Below, piece after piece: positions 26,816 through 40,700 of a stretch of 64,000 bases of DNA. The DNA is from Paraescarpia echinospica. Its lineage: Eukaryota; Annelida; Polychaeta; Sabellida; Siboglinidae. Within the stretch, counting starts at the first letter, position 1, and each line of letters starts with the position of its first letter. Both the position numbers and the translations under genes were made by a program. The DNA lies in contig CM034533.1 of NCBI GenBank assembly GCA_020002185.1, positions 45,336,562 to 45,400,561 on the forward strand, read 5' to 3'. Under the pieces are notes generated by a model. That model saw only the letters and a program-made list of their open reading frames with translations. It did not search any database and was not told where the DNA came from.

Positions 26816-28464
26816 AGCATGTACAATACTACCATGATAATGACAGCTGCGTCGCTGAGGTGATCATAACAACTGTAGCACAGCCAAGAAATCAATGTTC
26901 ATCAAAAAATGACTGATCCCTTGATCACCGGCCTCTTGTACACTGCAGTGGTACGGGCGAATGAATATAACAATAGAATACTGATAGATTAATGGCATTG
27001 TACGCGTAGCCATACCAGTTTCTTGGGTACGATAATTATACTTGATAAATCAACTGTTCTTGATCAGTCCAGCTAACTGTTGGTGCTGCCATCTCAACAC
27101 AGATACCCCAGTCTGAGACATCACAAGTAACGCTGGCAGAGTTTGCACCGAGAATGTGTAGATTGCTGATTTGAGCAACGCCGCTTGTATCATTAAACTT
27201 GTGACCGGCTGACAATGTGGACCTCGGTGCACACCTGTCGGTAAAAACGCCAACAAACGATCGATTCTACCGTACACAAAGGAATGCACAAATTAAACTT
27301 TGGTCCACCTCCTGAGTTCATAGGTCACAGGTTATACGATGACCATTAAAACGAAAACATCAATGACATCTCTAGACATTTACAACGAAGTCGAAATCCA
27401 GCTGACAATGGTTGAATTTGTAGGATCACAAGGGATCCGTCCTTATGACATCTGTGGTTTTTATTTACATCATTCCACGATGGATACCACAGCAAACAGT
27501 TGCGTTTAAAAACAATAGTTGAGTATACAACTCAGTGATAAAACTGGATTTTGGTTCCCCCAACAAATTGCAAGTTGCAGGCTGCTTTGTTCGTTTTCAA
27601 ATATCAGGTACATGAAGTATTGTGATAACTAAAACCAGACAGGTGCATTTGACACGAAACATTGACATTACTACCACAGGTACAGTCGAGAGTACTAAAC
27701 AGATCTGATTGGTTGGTTAAGCAATCAGGACCATGTCTCGTTCAATGATGGTTTGGTCAATTTACCAGGAGCAATAACATTTTCACGACTGGGTCACAAG
27801 GATCGAAGGTCCTAAACAAAGATAATTTAATAATAAATAGACTGATTCACATTTGATGCGATTCTAAAGCTCGGTGCCATTCACACGTGTCTACCTAAAT
27901 TAGCACTAGAAAATGCGCCACAAAGCATTGAAATAAACGCGACGAAAGCACTGACTGAAAGGCACAATCATGAGACACGCACACGTCTCAACTAAAAACA
28001 TACTCCAACATCACAATCACACAAGAACTCGCACGCAGACAAGTCCAAACGTTCCATACTTGTCGATAGAACAAGGCTGCAATGAGCACTATGGCATCAA
28101 TATTTTTACCAACTATTTAGTTTGATTCCCATGCAAGGAAACCGTAAAGTGTCCGACCCTCTTGCGTGGGAAAGTTCCGTCTTTTTGTTTTACACAAGAT
28201 TTACAAGAGTTCCGTACAATGTAGGAAATTTCAGATGGCACGTGGGCAGGTAGACGCAAACCCTAACTGGCATCTGCACCCCCCGAGGGATGAAGAGGCA
28301 GTATTTACCCCACAGCACGAGTGAACTGAAGACATGCTTAATTGTCACCAAGTTTTGTAATAACAGTTTCTGCACCACTGATCTGATAAAAACTAATTAG
28401 CCTAATTGAGCGTCGGCAAGACCGATCTCGTGACCCGGGGGTCTCAGGGGTCAGGTCGGCACGT
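26816..28464. other. downstream region of gene B
   Basis: Expected 3' untranslated region of gene B (minus strand). A minus-strand AATAAA (TTTATT at 27460-27465) is one possible polyadenylation signal, about 1 kb after the stop. This is a guess. Confidence 0.3.
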
Positions 28465-28711
28465 CTATTGTTCAAGGATGACCTCACGCATGCCGGCCAT
28501 GATGGCGGCACTGATGCCGCCAGCGATCGGCAGCGTGACGAGCCACGCCAACACAATGTTCCGGAAGATCGACCAGTCGACATTCTCGCGAGATCGGAAG
28601 TGACCGACGAAGACAACGGAGCCAACCTTGCAGTGGGTCGTGCTGATGGGAATGCCGATGTTGGACGCGATCAACACCGTCAGCGCCGACCCGATCTCAA
28701 TGCAGAAACCG
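28465..28711 (-). CDS. SLC20A: PiT copy B exon 14 (stop codon)
   Basis: Reads [60 protein letters not shown] and a tail [10 protein letters not shown] before TAG at 28467-28465. Acceptor GCTTGCAG. Confidence 0.96.
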
Positions 28712-31700
28712 CTGCAAGCACACAAAAAGACGTTTTAATGCGGGCACCAAACTTGTTTATTTAGACCAAAATAACTTGTTTATTTCAACCAAAGTAACCT
28801 GTTTATTTAGACCAAAATAAATCGTTTATTTAGACCAACAGTAACATACACGACGCACTCGATGTACTACACATTACGTGGTCGTGGAGACTAACTGTAA
28901 GATATTGCATGTCGATAGCATGGGTGCCCCCCTTAACTGCACATAACCATAGGAATAATATTTGTTTAATAAATAAATAATAGCACTTTATAATAAATGA
29001 CATCAATATGAGGCATTATTTGAGAATGTCATTGTTGTTTCAGAGCAAGGAAGTTTGGGCGATGTCATAATCATAATAGAATTGTTATTGCAAAACAAAT
29101 TAGATATGTAACTATTACACACAAATGTAGTACAACTGCTTTGTTTAAATTACATAGTACACACATAATAAAGTAACGTCTGCTGTGAAATGTGCGCTTT
29201 GTGTCACTTTCTGGTAATGTTTATTTATGGTAGTGCCACTTTGTGGCAGTGTCTGGTGTTTCACTTTGTAGCAGCTGGCCCTGTGTCACTCTGTGTTGTG
29301 CACTTTGTGGTAGTTTCTGTTGTGTCACTGTGTAACTGTGTCACTTTGAGTTGTGCACTTTGTGGTAGTGTCTGTCATGTCACTTTGTGTCACTGCGTAA
29401 CTGTGTCACTCTACAGCAGTAAGAGCTTTTACAATACACCAAAATAACATCTTTTCAAACAAGCTTCTATGACAAGAAGTCATGACAACGATGGGGTGAG
29501 ACGCACCTGGAGGGTGTAATCTTAGTGAGATCTTCGCCCATGGTCTTGATGACCCTCCGCCCCCAGATCCATAGTCCCAGGGAGATCCCCACGCCCCCAT
29601 AGAAGAGGATCCACACGGGGGTGAGGGCCTTGGCTGACACTGTCCCCGTGGTGCCAATCAGCCACAGACTCACCAGTGGCCCGATCGCATTGCTGCAAAA
29701 CAACCACAATTCTCATGGTTGAAACTTGTCTTTATTACAAAGTAACTGTGATTTGCCTTAGCAAAATGGGTATTTAGTCGCAAAATTGAGTTTTGTACAT
29801 TTTTTATTTGATATGCCACGAGCTTTAAAATGATACCTCATTTGATGATATATATAGTAGTTTTTGACTTTTTGCCAAAAATGAGGCACACTTTTAAAAA
29901 GCAGTTTTGAGAAAACTAAAAACACAGCAACCATACATTTAGTACTTAATTAATTTTTATTATTTGTTTGAGGAAAATAAACTAAACCTACTTTTCTGAA
30001 AACATCACTTTTTAAAAGTTTGCTTCATTTTTAGCAATAATTAAGAATTTGCTGAAGAAATTTATTTATATATTTTAAAGGTTATCAGCTATGGAATCGA
30101 AAATTGTACAAAAACTCTATTTCGCAATTTTGCAACATAATACCCAATTTGCTGTCGGGACATGTGTGTGCACAATTTAGTATAATACTTTCATACAATC
30201 ACCATTTTGATACGGTTGCCATAGTTACCTGACATCGTTTCCGCCATGAGCGAAGGAGCCGAATATAGCAGTGAGTATCTGGAGGAAGGAGAAAAGTCGT
30301 GCTGTCTCGGGCCGGTCCTCGATGGCCGACCGACTCCTCTCTAGGGCCGTCATCTGAAACAACCAATGGCAATGCTGAACTGGCCGACACTCCAAGGGGT
30401 TGCAAAATGACGATTTAACTTCAAACCTGCATCAGCTATTCAATTTTTATCACCTTTTTACAATCCTTTCATAAACAAAATCAAACTTATCTATTATCCA
30501 CTAGGACATACATTTGAATCGTGCTTCACGATCACCTCAGTAATACAGCCACCTTGCAATTAAGGTAACCCCAGGACCATCCCAAATTGTTTCCACAACA
30601 GTAAATTGTTGCCAATTAGTTTCGCTAATGCGGTCACCTCGTTATTCAGGTCACTTTTGCCCAGTTTCAAGGGTGACCTTAGTAGGGAGGTTTCACAGCA
30701 CTACTTTGTTTATTAAAATGTGTTTAGTTTTCATTAAATCTAAAAACTAAATTAGAACAAATACAGATTATACTATAAAACTTTGTTAATGATAAAAATC
30801 TGAATTAATCTGGGGAGTATTTTTTAATTAACCACCATTTTAACGGAATCATCCAAAAAGGAACCTTGACTAGGTGGGATTCTACAAATAAATGGCAGAT
30901 TACTATGTAATGTCCTATGCACTGCCACTCACCCCGGATGTGTCCACGTTTGAGTTGTCAATATCGACGACATGTTTAACAGTCAAGTTGTCTCTTGTCG
31001 CAAGACCATTAGCCGTTCCTGCAACAATACAGCAAGTCGTAAAAACAAACTTCCTACATACTATTTAAAAATATTCACAATATAGAATGCTAACCGGCTT
31101 GTAATAATAATCATTGATAACTATAAATGAGTATCATAATTTAAGTAATTATTTGTTCCCCCCATCCACTATTAATAACACAAACTGCTACGATCACAAA
31201 ATATACCACTACAAAATGGCTACAAACAAAAACAACTAGTGTTAAATATATCTCTCCGTGGTAGAATAATGTGAACAGCCTTACCCCCATTTCCCCAAAT
31301 GACACAAGATCCCCAACGGTAAGATTCCTACTTGCCACCAGTGATATGTGGCCCCACTTTTACGCTAATAAGAAATCCTACTTCTCACCAGCGGTACTCA
31401 CCCTGCGGTACTCACCATTACTCGCTCCTCTCTTAGTGGAAGTCTCCCGGATCGGGGTAGTTCGCCCCAGCTTGTACTCATTATCCACCAGGAGTGCATC
31501 CTCAGCCTTGCTGATCTTACCCCTCTACAATGGCCACGAATCAAGGGTGTTATATATGTAATATATATACAACGGGCAGACAATGTGTGTGTGGAGGCTT
31601 GTACCCCACAACCTATTTACAGATATAAATATTACCATAAATTCAATATAAGGGTGTTCTAACATCATCTTTCCCATAGTAGTAGGGTATGCCTAAAAGC

Positions 31701-34700
31701 CAAACATTGAAAACTGTGCAAGAGATGGCTCAAATTCATTGTGTGGTTTGCACACTCCAAGTCCTAACTATGGTGAAGTAGCATAGTTACAAATTGTGCC
31801 GTATCTATCTCCCCATCGCTGTAGTACAAACTCTGCCTCCAAAACAACTTCAACCATCCTGGATCGTTTGTTACAGTGGTGGTTCCTTACCATACTAACG
31901 TAACTAACTTTTTTGCAGGTTCGATAGACAACTCCAGTAAGGAATTTTCTGGTACCAAAATGAAGTTCTCTGTACAAACATAACTGAGTTTTTTGCAGGT
32001 TATTTTTCGATTGAATAATAAAAAAAAAAAAATACCAATCTGGCAACAAATTATCCTGTAAGAAAATCAGGTTCTTTGTACGGGTCAATAAAGTCTCTTA
32101 CTGCATCTGCCCCTGTCTTCTCTCCACTAGCGTCCACGTCTCTCGTTGCTGCATTTTCTGAAACAACCACAACATGTCACAACTTGACAGTTTACTACCC
32201 GTGGTGGGATATCAACAAACTTTTAATCCCTACATTTTGACAATTTTTAGAACAAAAATTTGTAATGGTGTAAATGTTCATGAAGTTGGGAAATGAACGA
32301 TTACAAATTTGTGTGCACGTATTACTGACTGAGAGGATGAACAGGGAAACAACAGAAGTGTGTGATTGACTACGGAGGCTATCCAGATAACTATACTGAT
32401 AATGAACTAAAACGATGGGCTGCTGGATCAACCACGTGTAGGACAGCCTGCTCGCCACACCACCGTGCAAAGTGAAAAACTAAATCCCAGAATATATATA
32501 TATATAGACTACACTGCGAAAACAGAATATAAATTAACTAGAAAGCTGAACATTTATAATAAAAAATCAGATATGTTTGGAGAATTAGACAGCAAGAATT
32601 AAACTCACTTTGGAACAATTGCTGAAACATGCAACGTTTCGACCCGTCTACAGCGGATCTTGTTTCAACAAGATTTTTTCCGCCAGAGCAAGTTTAATTC
32701 TTGCTGTCTAAATGAATCTTGGAACCGCGAACAATATCTTCCATATTGTTTGGAGAATGTTCTGCGTGAACCGCAGCAGGCTCCGTACCTTTGGTGACGG
32801 GCAGAGCGAGCAGGTTTGGCGGAGTATTCTTCTGGTTCTCCATTTCCTCAAGTTCAATGACCGTCTTGAGAATGGCCTTCTCGCTGTTACAGTCGAACGA
32901 GTTGCGTCGTGAGTTGCTGATGGAACTGTTCAGGGAACTGTTGGCTGCAACAGAGAAAAGGTGAGGTACGTATTGATGTATTTGTGGAACAGTGGTACAC
33001 AGGCAAGAGCTTTGGACTCTCAACCAAGAGAGCCCGGGTTTGAATCCTTGTGCGACGATGTCGAACCTTGGGCAAGTTCATTCACTCTACCTTGCTCCAG
33101 TTCACTCAGTTGCATGAATGAGTACCTGGCTGTAGACAGTGGTGGATATTTGTGTACGAATAGTCTTCGCGCATTAATTGCAGCGTGCTGAATGCTTCCC
33201 AAAGAAGTCGAGATGGTGTTTGACTGAACAGGTCTGCCAGGGAGTAAAATGTAAAGCGCTTGGAGCAACCGTAAGGACAGATGCTGCGCTATATAAGAAC
33301 TTACCTTTACCTGTTTTACTTTTTTGTAAGGTTTTATGTAGTGCAGTAACTAGTCCTTAGGACTGTTCACGGTGCTTTACACTTGACTGCCTGGCAGACC
33401 TGTTCAATCAAACACAATCTCGACTTCTCTGGTAAAACATTCAGACACGATGCAATTACTGTGCATAGATTATTCGTATACAAATATCCACCACTGTCTA
33501 CAGCCAGGTACTCATTCATACAGCTGTGTGTCCAAACAAACTGGATTCTGTCTTCATATGGAGGGGGGATCCTTCCATCAATGACTTGTATGATGCATAC
33601 GAGACAAACTATTCTGTGTTTATACAATGGGAATCCTTCCACACATGCATATGCAGAAAACTAGCGAAGGTCTAGACTTGTAAATGTGAGCATTTCAGAT
33701 GTGTTGTAGTCTGCGAGTGTAACACAGACTAAACAGAATCCTTCGTATTAGGACAAGCCGCACTTTTCCAAAACCCCATTTCAGCATATCTCTCAAGGTC
33801 ACTTGCACACAGTGCTTGGATATTTTACGCAACTTACCCGAATAGGGCGTTTTATTGTCTTCAAATTTGAATTTGGTTGAATTCTCGTCGACGTTTTCCT
33901 TGTAGCCGCCTGTGTACTGACAATGTTCTGCAATGAAGCCGACCAGAATTAGCACTTTAGTTATGCATTCAGAAGAAAGACGAGTAACTACATGTTAAGT
34001 ATGTGTCGATTAGACATGAAATTCATAATAATTTATAAGTTTGTTAAAACATTTATGTGTGGATGTATAAGTCCTCAAAGTTCAAATAAACACTGAGCAT
34101 TATATCGTGGTGTGGTGGTTTGATCGATGCCATGTTTAAAAAAAAAAATTCCAGCAGCAATATTTAGGTCTCAACAAAACAGAACAGAGTGCTGGGTAAA
34201 TTTATTAATTCAATATTGAAACCTCTAGTTGTAATCACATATTACTACACAATGTTGATTGGAGAACACCTTAGAACCTTTGAAATGAGTCATTAGGCAA
34301 TACAAACTGAACTGTCACTCCCCTCGTTACAATATGAGTCACACAGAACTGTCACTCCCCTCGTTACAATACGAGTCCAACAGAACTGTCACTCCCCTCA
34401 TTACAATATGAGTCACACAGAACTGTCACTCCCCTCGTTACAATACGAGTCCCACAGAACTGTCACTCCCCTCGTTACAATATGAGTCACACAGAACTGT
34501 TACTCCCCTCGTTACAATACGAGTCCCACAGAACTGTCACTCCCCTCGTTACAATATGAGTCACACAGAACTGTCACTCCCCTCGTTACAATACGAGTCC
34601 CACAGAACTGTCACTCCCCTCGTTACAATATGAGTCACACAGAACTGTCACTCCCCTCGTTACAATACGAGTCCCACAGAACTGTCACTCCCCTCGTTAC

Positions 34701-37700
34701 AATATGAGTCACACAGAACTGTCACTCCCCTCGTTACAATACGAGTCCCACAGAACTGTCACTCCCCTCGTTACAATACGAGTGAGAACTGTCACTCCCC
34801 TCGTTACAATACGAGTCCCACAGAACTGTCACTCCCCTCGTTACAATATGAGTCCCACAGAACTGTCACTCCCCTCGTTACTCTGTCACTCCCCTCGTTA
34901 CAATACAATACAGAGTCACTCCCCTCGTTACAAAGTCACTCCCCTCGTTACAATATGAGTCACACAGAACTGTCACTCCCCTCGTTACAATACGAGTCCC
35001 ACAGAACTGTCACTCCCCTCGTTACAATATGAGTCCCACAGAACTGTCACTCCCCTCGTTACAATATGAGTCCCACTGAAATGTCACTCCCCTCGTTACA
35101 ATATGAGTCCCACTGAAATGTCACTCCCCTCGTTACAGAGTATGAGTCACACAGAACTGTCACTCCCCTCGTTACAATATGAGTCCCACTGAAATGTCAC
35201 TCCCCTCGTTACAGAGTATGAGTCACACAGAACTGTCACTCCCCTCGTTACAATACGAGTCCCACAGAACTGTCACTCCCCTCGTTACAATACGAGTCCC
35301 ACTGAACTGTCACTCCCCTCGTTACAATACGAGTCCCACAGAACTGTCACTCCCCTCGTTACAATACGAGTCCCACAGAACTGTCACTCCCCTCTCGTTA
35401 CAATACGAGTTCCACTGAACTGTCACTCCCCTCGTTACAATATGAGTCCCACTGAACTGTCACTCCCCTCGTTACAATACGAGTCCCACTGAACTGTCAC
35501 TCCCCTCGTTACAATACGAGTCCCACAGAACTGTCACTCCCCTCGTTACAATATGAGTCACACAGAACTGTTACTCCCCTCGTTACAATACAAGTCCCAC
35601 AGAACTGTCACTCCCCTCGTTACAATATGAGTCACACAGAACTGTTACTCCCCTCGTTACAATACGAGTCCCACAGAACTGTCACTCCCCTCGTTACAAT
35701 ATGAGTCACACAGAACTGTCACTCCCCTCGTTACAATACGAGTCAGAACTGTCACTCCCTCGTTACAATATGAGAACTGTCACTCCCCTCGTTACAATAC
35801 GAGTCCCACAGAACTGTCACTTCCCTCGTTACACTGTCATACAATGAGTCCCACTGAATGTCACTCCCCTCGTTACAATACGAGTCCCACAGAACTGTCA
35901 CTCCCCTCGTTACAATACGAGTCCCACAGAACTGTCACTCCCCTCGTTACAATACGAGTCCCACAGAACTGTCACTCCCCTCGTTACAATATGAGTCACA
36001 CAGAACTGTCACTCCCCTCGTTACAATACGAGTCCCACAGAACTGTCACTCCCCTCGTTACAATATGAGTCCCACAGAACTGTCACTCCCCTCGTTACAA
36101 TATGAGTCCCACTGAAATGTCACTCCCCTCGTTACAATATGAGTCCCACTGAAATGTCACTCCCCTCGTTACAGAGTATGAGTCACACAGAACTGTCACT
36201 CCCCTCGTTACAATATGAGTCCCACTGAAATGTCACTCCCCTCGTTACAGAGTATGAGTCACACAGAACTGTCACTCCCCTCGTTACAATACGAGTCCCA
36301 CAGAACTGTCACTCCCCTCGTTACAATACGAGTCCCACTGAACTGTCACTCCCCTCGTTACAATACGAGTCCCACAGAACTGTCACTCCCCTCGTTACAA
36401 TACGAGTCCCACAGAACTGTCACTCCCCTCTCGTTACAATACGAGTTCCACTGAACTGTCACTCCCCTCGTTACAATATGAGTCCCACTGAACTGTCACT
36501 CCCCTCGTTACAATACGAGTCCCACTGAACTGTCACTCCCCTCGTTACAATACGAGTCCCACAGAACTGTCACTCCCCTCGTTACAATACGAGTCCCACA
36601 GAACTGTCACTCCCCTCGTTACAATATGAGTCCCACAGAACTGTCACTCCCCTCGTTACAATACGAGTCCCACAGAACTGTCACTTCCCTCGTTACAACA
36701 CGAGTCCCACAGAACTGTCACTCCCCTCGTTACAATACGAGTCCCACAGAACTGTATTTCACTCACTCCTAATGCGCTTGCGTTGCCATGGAACCACAAA
36801 CAGTCGCACAATGATGGCACAGAGTATTCCACTACCAAAGCTGATGATGGCCGTGCCCCACAGAGGCACACGATTGAGTCCCAACACTGCAGACAAAACA
36901 GAACATTACCATTTATACGACACAATGCTCAACCTGGGAATGCAGGCTTTCTCTGCAGATTCACCCAAAATCTGTAACAAACTCCTCATCATTTCAAAAT
37001 CATCCCTTTAGACCGCAGCTGTTTTTTATACCCCCATTTCTCCAAAATGCCACCAAATAACATGACAATCTGTGGTTGGCCATAGATTGTAGATATGGAA
37101 GTCTGTCTCTTGTTGTAAACAAGTTCTAAATTTGACTACCTAAATTGTCACCTGTTTACCGGGGCAGCCTGACCCAAGATGCACAATAGTAAGCAGAGAT
37201 CTTCAGTTACAACAGCACCAGATGGCCAGATAATATAACATTACATATTTATACTTTTCTGACAACAGATTTCAGTCATTCCAGTAAAACTATGACCTTT
37301 GAACCCCAGCAGATCGAAAATATTTGTCTTCAACCTTTATACCCTATGACAGTTTAACAAAAAGCACTCTGATTCCCAACAACGCTTTCCTACAGACTCA
37401 GTTTTACATCGGCCGTAATTAAAAAATTCACAAATATTTATCCATACAGCAAATAGTCCTAGTGTACAGGAACTAGATTATGTGCGGCGTCAAAGAACAG
37501 CTTATCTGTGGGCGGTTGGGATAAGCACCTACCAATTGGTTGAGGCCTAAAGGGTTAATCCACCAGTGCAGAAATGAAATATGTCGACCGAAATTGCACC
37601 TTATTCAGGTACACCATGAACGAGTAAGACTGGACTAGAGAAGAAAACACTCACTTGCTGGTCCATCGTAGAAGACAGAGAAGAGGTTTATGAGGATGGT

Positions 37701-40700
37701 GGCGGCATAGAAGACTGGCAGGAAGCGAAGGCCTGACTCCAGAGGGTCTTTCTGTCAAACAAACACAGCGTGAACATGAGAAAAACTCTATCATGAGAAG
37801 TCTGTTTTGTTTACCATAAGCTTGTGTCAAATTCTGTTGGGATTTGGGCATTATAATATAGTACACAGTTCTTCAGTTCGTTGCCGCATGAGTAAAACTC
37901 CATCATGAGAAGTCTCTTTTGTTTACTTGTGTAAAATTCTATTGGCATTCAGCCCCCCCTTTGTGAGGCTGGCAGATTTTTGAATGTCCTCCTAGCTCTA
38001 CACATTATTACAAAATTACCCTAATATCTGTAAGTATTTGGACACTGTGTTTTCGGCCACCCTAAAATATTTACTGTTCTGTACTGAATATTTTTGGATG
38101 GATGTTTTGTCTGAATACATACAGAAATGGCAGTATTGGACATTATTTTTTTGTACTATACATAATATATTTTTACACAGCTGAGAAGTTCATTATTTTT
38201 AGGTGTCCAAATAGATACGGTCACTATGGTGTGTTAAATTCAAGTCGTTGCAGGTGGCAAACTAAGGGTATGGTTTACCAGGAATTCCACATTATCAACC
38301 AATCACCTAACATCTCACCTTGTTGAGGATCTTGTACTTGCACAAGAAGAAGATCGCAGTGGAGACAAGGCCAGCCAGGATGGGCGACACAAACCACGAG
38401 CCAACTGCAACAACAAACAAGTAAACGTTTAAATCTATAAATGGACGCAAGTCTGGACTACAATATCAGAAACAACATATGTCTGATCTTTCACAATAGG
38501 TGGGCACTAAAGAGATGGCAGATATGGAAGCCTTGCTCAAGACTGTAAACAAGTTGTAAATTGACCCACCTAAATTATCACCTGTTTACTGGTTAGGTTG
38601 ACCTAATTTAATTAGGGCATCAATATATGTTTACGTAATAATGGCTCCATGTATAAGGACAGTGTGTTATATAAATACTAAGAGCTTCACGTATCAATGT
38701 GATGACTAGAGTTTAGTGTTCTCCATGTGGTATTATAAAATGGCACCAAACTGCTGTTAAATGTTTTAATAGTGTTATATTCTGGGTTACATTAAACAAC
38801 TTAAACAACCAGTTTGTCGCCCAGAGATGGCAGATGTGGAAACCTTGCTCAAGACTGTAAACAAGTTGTAAATCAACCCATCTCCATTATCACCTGTTTA
38901 CCAGGGTAAGTTGACCTAATCTAATTAGGACATCAATATACAACGTTTATGTAATAATGGCCCCATATATAAGGACAGCCCCATATATAAGGACTGTGTG
39001 TTATATAAATACCAAACGACGTGGTTGGTTAAATATAACCATCATTACAGAGTTTTGTACGAAAGACGAGCCTTAAGTGTACTTAACAACTGGTTATGTG
39101 AAGATCTGACCACACAGTGGACAACTAGGTGTAGTACTCATCCTAAGTGACCCTACCCAGTGGACAAATGCCATCAAGTGGCAATCCAACATCTCACCAA
39201 GAGCCTCACATATCAGTGTGATCACTAGAGTTTAGTGTTCTAATTGTGATGTTATAAAATGGCACCAAACTACTGTTAACTGTTTTAATAGTGTTATATT
39301 CTGGGTTACATTCACCATTTCAGTACTACAGCCCTGACCAGCTGTGACCACTGAGTACTGCATTCCCAGTGAATATGCAAGACAATGGACTACCTGACTT
39401 CAAGTCAAGATTTGAGCAACAAAATGCATTTTGTAAAAAGGAATGTTATATATTTTCGGAAAGTATGATAATCAGCGAAAATGAGCTATATCATTTTATA
39501 TTCCATCATCATGGTAACCAGCAATCCAAGGTGGCCACCAAGATTTCAACGTTTTTGCAGTTGCTGAACACAGTTGTATACTAAGATCACCGACATCGTT
39601 ATTGTGTCAATCGTCAATATCTGATAAAGATTCTTCGCTAACTCTATCAAATAATCAACATGTGGTGGTAAATCGCTAGTTGAAGTAATGCCGTCGGCCT
39701 GTTGTACTGAAATGGTACAAACAAAATATACACCTTATTACAGATAGATACGGGTTAACAAATACGCACGATTACAGATCTATTATTGTGAGTATAAGGG
39801 TTAAAATCATATATCCATTTACAGACCTATAAGGGTTAAAAACGTACACCTGATAATGTCTACTTGGTTCCACTTTGAAGTCAGGTATTTGGGAACCAGC
39901 CAACTTCAAAGGTATTTACGAATAAGGAAGTCTGCCTCCATAATACGTGTCAATCAACAACAACTGTTTACAATTAGATTGTTTTGTACACAACACTTCA
40001 CAGGTGCCACATTCAAACTGCAAACACTATATTTCACACTTACTACATGCAACTTGGTGGGCGATCTACCTACGACACATTTACTACAGTATTAAGAACG
40101 TTAAATATTTAAAAAACAAGAAACAGACAGCCTTGGTTTAACAATGCAGAGGTTCAGTAGTTATATAATGTATGCCATCCGTATAGCTTTTGGCAAAGGA
40201 CCAGTTTTACTGCATGTGAAAAAACATGCAAGATGACTGGAGCATATTTAATTGCTAGACCTGACAGTGGATGTGACCCACTGACCAGCCTGCAGTAGCC
40301 CGTTACAGGGGTCAGGCCCCAGTTAGACTTCCTGTTTCGTTACAGACGAAATAAGGGCAGTGTATATTTTAGAAATGATTTCTTTTATAAAATTCACCTG
40401 CTCTGACATAAGTGCATTTGAGTAGTCAGATTTCCCGGTGTGATTGTAGTAGCTGTTGACAGTAAAATGGTGTATTTTTAGCTGATTTTACTAAGCGGAA
40501 GGATATTTGGCAGCAGTTGGGCTATGTTACCCTTTTGCCGGAGTACTGCTTGCATCCATTCGTAAATATTGACGGGTGTCATACATATAGGCATTTTATG
40601 AGCTAGAAATAAAAAAATATTGACAAAAAATCGACCATCATGTCAATGAGATCAGTGTTTGCGCTGATGCGGTTTATGGGTGATATTACGCGGTTTTTCG

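Noticed and set aside
28406..28764. Plus-strand open frames opposite the last PiT exons (also 3437-3691, 4254-4529, 44311-44646)
   Set aside because: Antisense shadows of GC-rich conserved exons; the minus strand shows family motifs and splice sites.
31906..32002. Two plus-strand splice-acceptor-like TTTTTTGCAG sites
   Set aside because: They occur in a short direct repeat within a gene B intron on the opposite strand, and no plus-strand coding sequence follows.
33367..33664. Open frames on both strands of about 91-93 residues
   Set aside because: They lie across the inverted SINE copy.
34704..36454. Plus-strand frames of 70-85 residues
   Set aside because: Products of the 37-bp minisatellite; three units make a 111-base period without stops.
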